Positions 1 to 8,446 of a DNA stretch of 46,063 nt are shown piece by piece. The notes beneath the pieces are model-generated. The model did no database searches. It saw nothing but the letters and a program-made list of their open reading frames with translations, and was not told where the DNA came from. The stretch's first letter is position 1, and each line of letters begins with the position of its first letter. Source of the DNA: Acidimicrobium sp. (GTDB lineage: Bacteria; Actinomycetota; Acidimicrobiia; Acidimicrobiales; Ilumatobacteraceae); contig NSIC01000002.1 of NCBI GenBank assembly GCA_002737635.1, forward strand, positions 1-46,063, in the 5' to 3' direction. The position numbers and the translations under genes were made by a program.

Positions 1-45
1 GCAATCTCAAAAGGCGAAGCGGCTTGGCCAAAACCTAGAAAATAA

Positions 46-1014
46 CTAGTCGGTTCTTTGCGAACACTTCGCCAAGACGGCCGAGAAATCTTGCGGCAAC
101 TCAACTGTAAAATTCATTTCTTTACCCAACGCAGGATGAGTGAACTGCAAACTCGTGGCGTGCAGCATTGGTCGCGGTGACGAAAGCACGCTACGAGCGC
201 CACCATAGACAACATCGCCGACAACACTGTGACCGAGTGTGGCTAGGTGTACGCGGATTTGATGCGTGCGCCCGGTTTCTAATCCGCATTTGATCAACGA
301 GCAATCAACCGGAACATTGAAAGCCTTTCGCACTTCATATGTCGTGCGCGCAACTTTGCCATCTCTAAGCACTGCCATTTTTGTTGGGTCGCGTTGATCT
401 CTACCAAGTGGGGCATCAATCACGCCTGAAACTGCACTCATATGACCCCACACCAGCGCCAGATACTGACGCGTCACTGCGCGTCGCGAAAGTGCATCAA
501 CGAGCGAATCGTAAGCACGAGAAGTTCTGGCCATCATCATCAAACCAGTGGTGCCCGCGTCTAGGCGATGCACGACACCAGGTCGAAACGGATCGCCGAC
601 ATTTGCGATTTCAGGATATTTTGCCAATATTGCATTGACCAGAGTGCCTGTTGGGTTTCCGGCACCTGGGTGCACGACAATGCCAGCGTGTTTATTGATC
701 ACGAGAACATCGGCGTCCTCATAGACGATCTCAACAGCAAGGTTTGGCTCGGGCAACGGCAATTGTTTCTTGGGCAACATTGCGAGCTCAACTTTTAGAT
801 GTTGTCCTTCTGTGGCTTTGAGTTTTCCGGCTTTGACGGCGACTCCGTCTAAAATGACGGCGCCAGCTTCGATAAGCGCCGCGGCGGCGGCTCGAGGAAT
901 GTCAGCGACCAGCGAAACAATTCGGTCGACTCTTTGACCAGCGAGTGCCGCTGGTACGTGCTCGTCGATTATTCGTGAATCAGATTCATCACCCAAAAAC
1001 TTGTCTTGACTCAC
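46..1014 (-). CDS. rluD: 23S rRNA pseudouridine synthase, RluD family
   Basis: The 322-residue product should convert uridines of 23S rRNA helix 69 to pseudouridine in the cytoplasm. An S4-type RNA-binding region covers roughly residues 20-75. The RluA/RluD catalytic region follows, with the HRLDAGTTGLMMMART motif, whose Asp is the catalytic residue of the family, and RTHQIRVHLA further on. Length is normal for RluD. The GTG start overlaps the TGA stop of lspA by 4 bases (GTGA), so the two are translationally coupled. The lspA-rluD order after the dcw cluster is common in actinobacteria. Family assignment is secure; RluD rather than another RluA-family member is inferred from context. Confidence 0.93.
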   Translation of the reverse strand: MSQDKFLGDESDSRIIDEHVPAALAGQRVDRIVSLVADIPRAAAAALIEAGAVILDGVAVKAGKLKATEGQHLKVELAMLPKKQLPLPEPNLAVEIVYEDADVLVINKHAGIVVHPGAGNPTGTLVNAILAKYPEIANVGDPFRPGVVHRLDAGTTGLMMMARTSRAYDSLVDALSRRAVTRQYLALVWGHMSAVSGVIDAPLGRDQRDPTKMAVLRDGKVARTTYEVRKAFNVPVDCSLIKCGLETGRTHQIRVHLATLGHSVVGDVVYGGARSVLSSPRPMLHATSLQFTHPALGKEMNFTVELPQDFSAVLAKCSQRTD

Positions 1015-1505
1015 AATTGTGCTTTCGATCGAGATGCTTTAACGGCAGACATGATCAACATCGCAGCACCGATTGTGACTGCCGAATCAGCAATGTTAAA
1101 CACCGGGAACCACTGAAAGTCGATGAAATCAACCACTGCGCCGGCCAACCACTTTTCGCCACGAAACAAGCGATCACCCACATTTCCGAGCGCGCCACCA
1201 ATCAACATTGAAGTGGCAAGGAGAGACATCTTCGTACTTGCTTTTCGCAAACTAAACCACAGCCACAGTGCGACACCAACCGCAAGCAGTCCGATCAGGC
1301 GTCCTGCACCTTGCCCTTGAGAAAAAGCCATGCCCGAGTTGAAAACCAAATTGAATCGCAATGTCCAGAACAGATCGATCGTTCGACCGTCGCCCAGCGA
1401 ATTAAGCGCCCAGTTTTTAGTCGCCTGATCGACAACCAAAACTGCGACGATAATAATTTTGGGTGTTGAGCCAATCGCCCTAGTAAGAACCAATGCCACC
1501 TGCAC
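1011..1505 (-). CDS. lspA: Lipoprotein signal peptidase (signal peptidase II)
   Basis: This 164-residue membrane aspartic protease cleaves signal peptides from prolipoproteins after lipid attachment. The family motifs are all visible: VDQATK near the N-terminus, NSGMAF, GGALGNVGDR, VVDFIDF with one catalytic Asp and FNIADSAV with the other. Four hydrophobic membrane segments can be traced. The GTG start at 1505 lies inside the end of the upstream DksA-like gene (26-base overlap); an in-frame GTG two codons later is also possible. The gene is coupled to rluD downstream. A predicted Tat lipoprotein at 44838-45650 is one likely substrate. Confidence 0.93.
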   Translation of the reverse strand: MQVALVLTRAIGSTPKIIIVAVLVVDQATKNWALNSLGDGRTIDLFWTLRFNLVFNSGMAFSQGQGAGRLIGLLAVGVALWLWFSLRKASTKMSLLATSMLIGGALGNVGDRLFRGEKWLAGAVVDFIDFQWFPVFNIADSAVTIGAAMLIMSAVKASRSKAQL

Positions 1506-2514
1506 GCTCGACTACTAATTCAGTTGTCCATGGAATTGCCTTTAATCGCTCACGCGGAATCGGCAACCCAGAACGCGCCGAGTAGCCATAATCGCCGGTC
1601 TCAAGTCGCTTAAGAGCTTCATCGATTTCTTCGACTGTCTGGCGTGCTGAAGCTGAAAGAGTCAGGCCGCGCTCACGCTCGACAACCATGGTGTCACCCT
1701 CGCCACCTTCGTCGTCAAACTGCACATCACCCATCTCTGAGTTTTCGACGATCGCATTTGCTTCGCTCTCAAGATGGTCGGCTTGACCAAGAAGATTGCG
1801 TCGTTCAACAGTCAACAATTCGCGTTGTGAGATCAAGAACTCAATATTGAACTCTTTGGTCGGCGTTATGCCATCTTGCATCACACCTTTAATAATTGGT
1901 GGCTTTGGTGGCGCAACTGGTTTGCGGTTGGCTTCGATTTCTGCCAGACGAACCGCTTCGCGCGCGGCGATCTTGGCGGCCTTCACGGCTTCGCGCGCCT
2001 GCTTTTCTTCTAAATGCTGCATTTCTTTAGCGACCTTCAGCGCCAACCGCTCGGCCATTTGTTGTGCCTTGAGCTTTGCGCGTTCTTTGGCTAAGCGCTG
2101 TGCTTCTCTTTGCTTTTCTTTTTGCGATCGCTTGCGCTCGGCAAGCGCACTGCGCTTATCAAGTTCTTTTTGCTTCTTGAGTGCTTTGATCTGGGCGAGC
2201 TTCTTCTTCAGTTCGAGCTTCTTCTTCAGTTCGAGCTTCTTCTTCAGTTCGAGCTTCTTCTTCAGTTCGAGCTTCTTCTTCAGTTCGAGCTTCTTCTTGA
2301 GTTCGAGCTTCTTCTTGAAAGCCAGTTTTTTCTGAAGTTCAAGCTTCTTCTTGAAAGCCAGTTTTTTCTGAAGTTCAAGCTTCTTCTTGAACGCCAGTTT
2401 TTTCTGGAACTCGATCTTCTTCTTCAGAGCAAGCTTGTTTTTGAGCATGACCTTTTTACGCGCTACAAGTTTCTTTTTAGCCATTGCCTGCTTTTTTTTC
2501 TTAGCAGATGCCAT
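1480..2514 (-). CDS. DksA/TraR-family protein with lysine-rich hexapeptide repeats
   Basis: The 344-residue protein has three parts. Residues about 20-110 are a tandem hexapeptide repeat of the type KKKLEL or QKKLAF. A charged Lys/Glu/Ala-rich helical region follows to about residue 200. The C-terminal third resembles the DksA/TraR domain, ending in GDYGYSARSGLPIPRERL and an IPW motif. The family's zinc-finger cysteines are replaced (GYS instead of GYC; no cysteine at the end), so zinc is probably not bound. The start is taken as the ATG at 2514 because a GAGAGGTG ribosome binding site precedes it; an in-frame GTG at 2520 lies within that site. A dksA/traR gene before lspA is typical in actinobacteria. 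RNA polymerase binding is inferred; the basic tail may bind nucleic acid. Confidence 0.82.
   Translation of the reverse strand: MASAKKKKQAMAKKKLVARKKVMLKNKLALKKKIEFQKKLAFKKKLELQKKLAFKKKLELQKKLAFKKKLELKKKLELKKKLELKKKLELKKKLELKKKLELKKKLAQIKALKKQKELDKRSALAERKRSQKEKQREAQRLAKERAKLKAQQMAERLALKVAKEMQHLEEKQAREAVKAAKIAAREAVRLAEIEANRKPVAPPKPPIIKGVMQDGITPTKEFNIEFLISQRELLTVERRNLLGQADHLESEANAIVENSEMGDVQFDDEGGEGDTMVVERERGLTLSASARQTVEEIDEALKRLETGDYGYSARSGLPIPRERLKAIPWTTELVVERAGGIGSY
2197..2448 (-). repeat. 18-bp tandem repeat inside the DksA-like gene
   Basis: About fourteen 18-bp units run in frame. Six nearly identical units cover 2197-2304 (plus-strand unit gagcttcttcttcagttc). The rest, to about 2448, alternate between two 18-bp variants, giving a 36-bp higher-order period. 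Each unit encodes a Lys-rich hexapeptide. The homogeneity of the first six units suggests recent expansion by slippage or unequal recombination. Confidence 0.95.
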
Positions 2515-2562
2515 TTTCACCTCTCAAGTGGCTCAATTTTAGAACGCACCAATTTGACCGCG

Positions 2563-5500
2563 TTACGATATCCGATTTACCGCAACAAACACTGCTACTC
2601 CATCTAAATCGGCATTCGGTAACTGTTTATCTGACAAGACGGTGACTTCTAAATCAACAGCCAGAGTCTCGGCCTTGATCGTTTCGTGGTGAGCAGAAAC
2701 CTGCACACAAAGTTCTTCAGGTAGACCAAGACGCAATTGAATGCGATCAGAAACATCTAGACCGACGTCGCGGCGCTGTTGTTGCACCAAGCGAATCACG
2801 TCGCGTGCCGCACCCTCGGCCTCAAGTTCGGGTGTCAACTCAATATCTAGAACTACGACGCCCGTCGCGCTACCCAATGCTGCACTTGCACCTGAAGCCT
2901 TCGGAACGAGTTTTAGTTGATATTCGCCTGGGTGCAAGTCGATCGAACCTGCCGTGACGACATCGCCGTTACGAACCCAGTCACCAGTTTTCACAGCTTT
3001 GATCACTGCTTGCGTATTCGCCCCAAGTCTTGGCCCGACGACACTCGGCACTACCTGCAACTCGAATTCTGCAACCGACGAAACATCATCAGAAAACTTC
3101 AACGAACGCACATTTACTTCGTCTTTGATGATGTCTTCAAACGCTGCAAGTGCCGCCGAATTTTCAGTGGCGATGATCAATGTCGCAAGCGGCTGTCGCA
3201 CTCGTCGACCGTGGCTCTTGCGCAAAGACAATGTTGTTGAGCAGACATCGCGAACCCGATCCATTGATGCGCCAAGTTTCGCATCGTGACGCAAGTTTTT
3301 AGTTGTTGGCCAAGACTGCAAATGAACACTTCGCTCACCTGTGAGCCCACGAAAGATTTGCTCGGATACGAGTGGTAAAACCGGCGCGGCGATGCGGGTC
3401 AAATAATGCAGAACCGTGTGCAACGTGTTGATCGCCGCGACATCACCCTTCCAGAATCGATCGCGACTGCGACGGATATACCAGTTGGTCAAAACGTCGA
3501 GAAAGGTTCGAATCTCAGCACATGCCGCGAACAAGTCGTATGCGTCAAAACTCTCGGTCGTTGCTTCGACTAAACCGTGCAATTTAGAAATGATGTAACG
3601 GTCTAGAACATTGTCGCTTGAAGCATCAAGAGTGCCAGAAACCGATTCTGCGTTCGCATACAACGACAAGAAATACCAGCTGTTCCAAAGCGGAAGAATC
3701 ACCTGACGCACGGTGTCGCGCATGCCTTCTTCAGTTACCGCAAAGTCAGAGCCACGCAAAATTGACGACGACAGCAAATACCATCGCATTGCATCCGCCC
3801 CATGGCTATCGAATACCTTCATCGGGTCTGGATAATTGCGCAAACTCTTAGACATCTTGGCGCCATCTTCGCCGAGCACGATGCCGTGGCTGACACAATT
3901 CGAAAATGCCGGGCGATCGAACAACGCGGTTGCTAAAACATGCAGCGTGTAAAACCAACCGCGAGTTTGGCCTATATATTCGACGATGAAGTCGCCAGGA
4001 TAGTGATTTTCGAACCATTGCTGATTTTCAAACGGATAATGCACTTGAGCAAACGGCATAGACCCACTCTCGAACCAGCAGTCCAGCACTTCAGGCACTC
4101 GACGCATCATCGACTTTCCACTTGGGTCGTCTGGGTTCGGGCGAACTAAATTATCAATTGTCGGTCGATGCAATTCTTGAATATCGACACCAAAATCACT
4201 GCGCAATTCTTCGAGGCTTCCGTAGACGTCGATGCGCGGAAAATTCGGGTCGTCACTTCGCCATACCGGTATTGGCGAACCCCAGAATCGATTGCGACTA
4301 ATTGTCCAGTCGCGCGCGTTCTCGAGCCACTTGCCGAAACTTCCGTGCTGCAGGTGATCTGGCACCCAGCGCACTTGCTCGTTGAGTTCGACCATACGAT
4401 CACGAATTGCCGTGACCTTGACGAACCACGACCCGACTGCTTTATAAATCAGCGGTTTTCCGGTGCGCCAACAATGAGGGTAGGCGTGATCGTAGGTCTC
4501 ATGACGAAACACGACACCGCGTTCTTTGAGCACCCGAATGATCGCCGGATTGGCGTCAAAAACTAATTGTCCGGCAAAATCGGCAACCTCGCTAGTGAAA
4601 CATCCGCGTGAGTCGACGGGCACGACTAATTCGATTCCTTCTTCTTGACAGACTCGCTGGTCGTCTTCACCAAATCCAGGCGCCAAGTGCACGACGCCCG
4701 TGCCATCTTCTGTCGTGACGAAATCTCCGGCGATTACTCGAAACGCCCCTGGTTGATCGGCAAAATAATTAAACAACGGCTTATATGTACGACCAACTAA
4801 TTGCGCACCAGAAATTGTTTCGAGAATTTTTGGTTCAGCAAACTCGCGTTCATAAGCCGACAATCTCTCGGCGGCGATAATCAATTTGCGGCCGGCATGC
4901 TCGATGACGACATAATCGACATCGGGCGCGACTGCCAATGCCAAGTTCGACGGCAGAGTCCAAGGGGTGGTTGTCCATGCCAACAAAAGTTCACCGGACG
5001 AGAGTTCAAAACCAACTGTCAGCGCCGGATCTTGCACCTGCTTGTAGGCATCGTCCATTCGTGTTTCGGTGTTTGAAAGCGGCGTTTCAAGTGCCCATGA
5101 ATATGGCAAAACTCTGAAGCCTTCGTAAATTAGACCCTTGTCCCAGAGAGTTTTAAACGCCCACATCACGCTCTCCATGTATGGCGTATCGAGGGTCTTG
5201 TAATCGTTTTCGAAATCAACCCAACGCGCTTGACGAGTTACATATCGTTCCCAGTCGCTGGTGTATTGCAACACCGAAGTGCGGCAATAGTCGTTGAATT
5301 TGTCGATGCCAAAATCGGTGATTGCTTGACGACCAGAGATGCCGAGTTGGCGCTCAGCTTCGGCTTCGGCAGGTAGTCCATGACAGTCCCAACCGAAACG
5401 ACGCTCGACTCGTTGACCGCGCATCGTGCGATAGCGAGGCACTGTGTCTTTGACGAACCCCGTGAGCAAGTGACCATAGTGTGGCAAACCGTTGGCGAAT

Positions 5501-5658
5501 GGTGGGCCGTCGTAAAAAACAAATTCGTTTTCGCCGTTCTTTCCGGCATCGCGCATCTCGATTGACGCAGCAAAAGTTTTGTCGGTCTTCCAATATTCGA
5601 GAACTCGATTCTCGAGCGATGGAAAGTTTGGTTGTGGTTCTACCTGCGGGTAAGACAC
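2563..5658 (-). CDS. ileS: Isoleucyl-tRNA synthetase, long eukaryote-like type
   Basis: The 1031-residue class I synthetase charges tRNA-Ile. The HIGH motif appears as PHYGH with the following [10 protein letters not shown] block, the KMSKS loop is intact ([12 protein letters not shown]), and the editing domain carries [15 protein letters not shown]. Length, the HYGH form and lack of a C-terminal zinc finger fit the eukaryote-like IleS clade, which in other bacteria is often mupirocin tolerant (family knowledge, not tested here). It starts at a GTG, 7 bases after the yggT stop, so there is no room for a T-box leader. It occupies the place where divIVA commonly follows yggT. Confidence 0.96.
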   Translation of the reverse strand: MSYPQVEPQPNFPSLENRVLEYWKTDKTFAASIEMRDAGKNGENEFVFYDGPPFANGLPHYGHLLTGFVKDTVPRYRTMRGQRVERRFGWDCHGLPAEAEAERQLGISGRQAITDFGIDKFNDYCRTSVLQYTSDWERYVTRQARWVDFENDYKTLDTPYMESVMWAFKTLWDKGLIYEGFRVLPYSWALETPLSNTETRMDDAYKQVQDPALTVGFELSSGELLLAWTTTPWTLPSNLALAVAPDVDYVVIEHAGRKLIIAAERLSAYEREFAEPKILETISGAQLVGRTYKPLFNYFADQPGAFRVIAGDFVTTEDGTGVVHLAPGFGEDDQRVCQEEGIELVVPVDSRGCFTSEVADFAGQLVFDANPAIIRVLKERGVVFRHETYDHAYPHCWRTGKPLIYKAVGSWFVKVTAIRDRMVELNEQVRWVPDHLQHGSFGKWLENARDWTISRNRFWGSPIPVWRSDDPNFPRIDVYGSLEELRSDFGVDIQELHRPTIDNLVRPNPDDPSGKSMMRRVPEVLDCWFESGSMPFAQVHYPFENQQWFENHYPGDFIVEYIGQTRGWFYTLHVLATALFDRPAFSNCVSHGIVLGEDGAKMSKSLRNYPDPMKVFDSHGADAMRWYLLSSSILRGSDFAVTEEGMRDTVRQVILPLWNSWYFLSLYANAESVSGTLDASSDNVLDRYIISKLHGLVEATTESFDAYDLFAACAEIRTFLDVLTNWYIRRSRDRFWKGDVAAINTLHTVLHYLTRIAAPVLPLVSEQIFRGLTGERSVHLQSWPTTKNLRHDAKLGASMDRVRDVCSTTLSLRKSHGRRVRQPLATLIIATENSAALAAFEDIIKDEVNVRSLKFSDDVSSVAEFELQVVPSVVGPRLGANTQAVIKAVKTGDWVRNGDVVTAGSIDLHPGEYQLKLVPKASGASAALGSATGVVVLDIELTPELEAEGAARDVIRLVQQQRRDVGLDVSDRIQLRLGLPEELCVQVSAHHETIKAETLAVDLEVTVLSDKQLPNADLDGVAVFVAVNRIS

Positions 5659-5665
5659 GAGTTAT

Positions 5666-5917
5666 TTAACACTTCAAAATCATGCGCTGCACAACGATTT
5701 GCAAAAACAGCAAGACAACCAGTGGCGATAGATCAAGAGCTCCCGTGCGCGGCATGATTCGGCGAACCCATTCAAGAACGGGTTCGGTGAATCTGCCAAC
5801 GAAGTACGAAACTTGCGCGACTACCCCACCGCTAGTGGATGGAAACCACGACAAGACCACACGAACAATGATCATGTAGATAAATATTTGAACAACACTG
5901 CACAGAATTCCGGTCAT
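5666..5917 (-). CDS. yggT: YggT family membrane protein
   Basis: This 83-residue protein has two hydrophobic segments, about residues 5-25 and 60-80. The intervening loop contains the YggT-family patterns VLSWFP and TEPVLEWVRRIMP. It lies between sepF and ileS, the usual place for yggT near ftsZ in Gram-positive bacteria. The molecular role is not well defined; links to division or envelope stress are inferred from conserved context. Confidence 0.9.
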   Translation of the reverse strand: MTGILCSVVQIFIYMIIVRVVLSWFPSTSGGVVAQVSYFVGRFTEPVLEWVRRIMPRTGALDLSPLVVLLFLQIVVQRMILKC

Positions 5918-5936
5918 TTATGAAACCCAATCTGCA

Positions 5937-6467
5937 CTAACCGCGCGTAATGCGTGCGCCAAAAGGCTTCATCATAAAAACACCATTGCTCATTTTCTCC
6001 ATGGTGCCGTTATTGGCGTAGCAAACACCACTTGCAAAATCGATGATTCGACGCATCGTCTTTGGGTCGGTTGATTGCACATTGATGATCACTGGGTTGC
6101 CTTCTTTGAAGCGATCGGCAATATCTTTCGCGTCTTCGTAACTTGTCGGACGAATCGTCACCGGGTCACTGGCCGGCAACACCGGACGAGCCACAGCTTC
6201 GGTGCGACGCCCCGAAACTGGTCGAACGGTTACACCTGAATCGTGCTGCGCTTGTTGTGTGCGCATGCCACTTGAACGAGAGTCAACAGCCGCTCGATCG
6301 TCGTATTCGTCGTAACCTTCATCTGAATCGTCAAATTGTTCTTTTCGCTGGCGACCGCGACTCGGCATGCGTCGATCACGCTCTACGGCAATCGATTCGT
6401 CGTAATCGTCATATGCCTCATCTGGCCCTAAACCCAAGTAATCCATCGCTCGGCGGAACATTGACAT
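5937..6467 (-). CDS. sepF: Cell division protein SepF
   Basis: The 176-residue protein fits SepF, the membrane-tethering partner of FtsZ in Gram-positive bacteria. It has an N-terminal amphipathic membrane-binding segment (MSMFRRAMDYLGLG), an acidic, Arg-rich disordered linker of about 85 residues, and a C-terminal SepF domain with EGNPVIINVQ, the RRIIDFASGVCYA helix, and FMMKP near the end. As FtsA is absent from actinobacteria, SepF is expected to anchor the Z-ring. A second in-frame ATG lies two codons downstream. The gene is in the ftsZ-yggS-sepF-yggT run. Confidence 0.94.
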   Translation of the reverse strand: MSMFRRAMDYLGLGPDEAYDDYDESIAVERDRRMPSRGRQRKEQFDDSDEGYDEYDDRAAVDSRSSGMRTQQAQHDSGVTVRPVSGRRTEAVARPVLPASDPVTIRPTSYEDAKDIADRFKEGNPVIINVQSTDPKTMRRIIDFASGVCYANNGTMEKMSNGVFMMKPFGARITRG

Positions 6468-6508
6468 GATCCAAGGATAGTTCAGAATTCGCCGCTAAAT
6501 ACGGACTA

Positions 6509-7183
6509 TCAAGAGTCGCGAGGCCCGAAAAGCGCTGAACCGACTCGAATCATCGTCGCGCCTTCGGCGATAGCGATTTCAAGATCGCCAGTCATGCCCA
6601 TGCTGCACTGCTTTAGACCAAGATCATCGGCGAGCTTGCGCGTAGTTCGAAACGCCTGACGCGCTTGTTGCGGCTCGTTATTCGTTGGCCCGACTGTCAT
6701 TAGACCCAAAACATCAAGACCTTTGGACGTCGCCAGTTCAAGCAGAGTGCTCGCATCGGCTGGCGAACAACCCCCCTTGTCGGGCTCGCTAGTGGCATTG
6801 ACTTGCAACATAATCTGCGGCTTGACACCCGTGTTTTGTTTGATGCAACGCTTGGCAATTTCATTGATCAACTCGGCGCGATCAACGGTCTGCCACACAT
6901 CAATTATCTCGGCGATCGATTTAACTTTGTTGGTTTGCAATCGACCGATGAAGTGCACGGGCAATCGCTTTGTGTTTGGCAATTCACGCACCTTGGCGAT
7001 CAGCTCTTGGGCGTAATTCTCACCGACGCCGTCACAACCAGCGTCAAACGCCGCAACTATCGCCGCAGCATCAAAAGTCTTTGTGACAGCAATGAGTTTT
7101 ACTTCGTTGCCGCCCGCCGCGACTATGCGCTGGCGAATTTGCGCTACTCGCGACGCAACTTGCGATGTATCAACCGCCGTCAT
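6509..7183 (-). CDS. yggS: YggS family pyridoxal-phosphate homeostasis protein
   Basis: The 224-residue protein is a PLP-binding protein of the YggS/PROSC family, a single-domain relative of alanine racemase that buffers vitamin B6. Visible motifs are KLIAVTKTF with the PLP lysine, GENYAQE, HFIGRLQTNK and the C-terminal SMGMTGDLEIAI block. An upstream in-frame TTG at 7201 would add six residues but has no ribosome binding site; the ATG at 7183 has GGTGA a few bases upstream and gives a normal N-terminus. In many actinobacteria a PgeF/YfiH gene separates ftsZ from yggS; here there is none. Confidence 0.92.
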   Translation of the reverse strand: MTAVDTSQVASRVAQIRQRIVAAGGNEVKLIAVTKTFDAAAIVAAFDAGCDGVGENYAQELIAKVRELPNTKRLPVHFIGRLQTNKVKSIAEIIDVWQTVDRAELINEIAKRCIKQNTGVKPQIMLQVNATSEPDKGGCSPADASTLLELATSKGLDVLGLMTVGPTNNEPQQARQAFRTTRKLADDLGLKQCSMGMTGDLEIAIAEGATMIRVGSALFGPRDS

Positions 7184-7204
7184 GTCGTCACCGACATGCA
7201 AACT

Positions 7205-8323
7205 TTATTTCAGAAATGATGGAAGATCGTCGTCATCATCGGCACCACTTAGTGGATCAGATGTGCCGCCGAACAAATCTTTCAACCGTCCACCCTTAGA
7301 GTCGGGGCGAACAGTGCCAGATGTCGCCGTGCTACGACCGTCACCGCGGGTGGCGGTGCGTTGTGCGGCACTGTCCCAGCGTTCAAAACCAGCTGCTACA
7401 ACTGTCACGCGAACTTCATCGTTGATATCGTCGTCAATGACCAAGCCGTGAATGATGTTTGCATCTTGATGAGCGACACCTCGCACGATCTCCATCGCGC
7501 TGGTCACTTCGAACAAGCCCACGTCTGACGGCCCGGTGATGTTCACGACTATGCCCCGTGCACCCTCAAGTGAGGCTTCGAGCAACGGCGAGTTGATCGC
7601 CGCATTTGCAGCCAAGACTGCTCGGTTGTCGCCGCTTGCGGCACCAGTGCCCATCAATGCCGTACCAGCATTTGCCAACACGGTTTTTACGTCAGCAAAG
7701 TCTGTGTTGATCAAACCTGGTGTGGTGATCAACCCTGTGATGCCTGAGACGCCCTGCACCAAAACTTCGTCAGCTTTTTTGAACGCATCCAGCATGCTCG
7801 TCTTGTCGGTCGAAATCGCCAGCAATCGCTCGTTCGGAATAACGACAAGCGTGTCTACTTTTTCTTTAAGTGCAGCGATACCGGCATCTGCCTGCACCGA
7901 ACGACGACGACCCTCAAATGCAAACGGTCGCGTAACAATCGCAACTGTCAAAGCACCTTCAGCCTTGGCGATCTCAGCAATCACCGGTGCGGCACCTGTA
8001 CCTGTGCCACCACCCTCACCTGCAGTAATGAACACCATGTCTGCGCCTGCGACAACTTCTTGAATCTCATCGCGATGTTGTTCAGCGGCTGCGCGACCAA
8101 CTTCTGGGTCGGCACCAGCGCCGAGACCACGGGTTAATTCACGACCAATATCAATTTTAACGCTTGCATCGCTCAACAACAGCGCTTGTGCATCGGTGTT
8201 GATCGCCACAAACTCGACGCCACGCATGCCTGACTCCATCATCCGATTGATTGCGTTCACACCGCCACCACCAACACCGATGACTTTGATAACTGCCAAA
8301 TAATTTTGTGGTTGACCGACCAT
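7205..8323 (-). CDS. ftsZ: Cell division GTPase FtsZ
   Basis: The 372-residue tubulin homologue forms the Z-ring. The N-terminal GTPase domain has [13 protein letters not shown], the tubulin signature [10 protein letters not shown] and NTDAQAL. The T7 synergy loop reads [10 protein letters not shown] with both catalytic aspartates; Leu is replaced by Thr compared with the usual NLDFADV. After a short variable linker comes an acidic C-terminal peptide [11 protein letters not shown], expected to bind SepF. The start is an ATG preceded by a 123-base intergenic region, suggesting its own regulation. Confidence 0.98.
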   Translation of the reverse strand: MVGQPQNYLAVIKVIGVGGGGVNAINRMMESGMRGVEFVAINTDAQALLLSDASVKIDIGRELTRGLGAGADPEVGRAAAEQHRDEIQEVVAGADMVFITAGEGGGTGTGAAPVIAEIAKAEGALTVAIVTRPFAFEGRRRSVQADAGIAALKEKVDTLVVIPNERLLAISTDKTSMLDAFKKADEVLVQGVSGITGLITTPGLINTDFADVKTVLANAGTALMGTGAASGDNRAVLAANAAINSPLLEASLEGARGIVVNITGPSDVGLFEVTSAMEIVRGVAHQDANIIHGLVIDDDINDEVRVTVVAAGFERWDSAAQRTATRGDGRSTATSGTVRPDSKGGRLKDLFGGTSDPLSGADDDDDLPSFLK

Positions 8324-8446
8324 TTAGGATTAACCCCCGCTGCTTGCGCTTGTTTTGCTCACTTGTTGTGAGTGCAGATATTCTGCCACATCAACACCTC
8401 GGCACCAAACATCACCTCGACGTTCAGGCAGGTTGAGAGAAAGTCT
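8324..8446 (-). promoter_or_regulatory. ftsQ-ftsZ intergenic region with two inverted repeats
   Basis: This 123-base gap is large for this cluster and lies directly upstream of ftsZ. It holds an inverted repeat gcagatattctgc at 8374-8386, a possible hairpin ctcacttgttgtgag at 8359-8373, and a looser ACCT...AGGT inverted pair further upstream on the minus strand. I could not pick a convincing -35/-10 pair. A separate ftsZ promoter here is typical for actinobacteria, so the regulatory role is inferred. Confidence 0.45.

Noticed and set aside
1-45. Possible feature at the left edge
   Set aside because: The 45 bases downstream of rluD show no clear gene or terminator and the window is cut here.
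2110-2607. Plus-strand open frame with Leu/Phe-rich repeats
   Set aside because: It is the antisense of the lysine-rich repeat in the DksA-like gene; it has no ribosome site and the repeat itself keeps the frame open.
5659-5665. T-box leader for ileS
   Set aside because: Only 7 bases separate yggT and ileS, which leaves no room for a leader.
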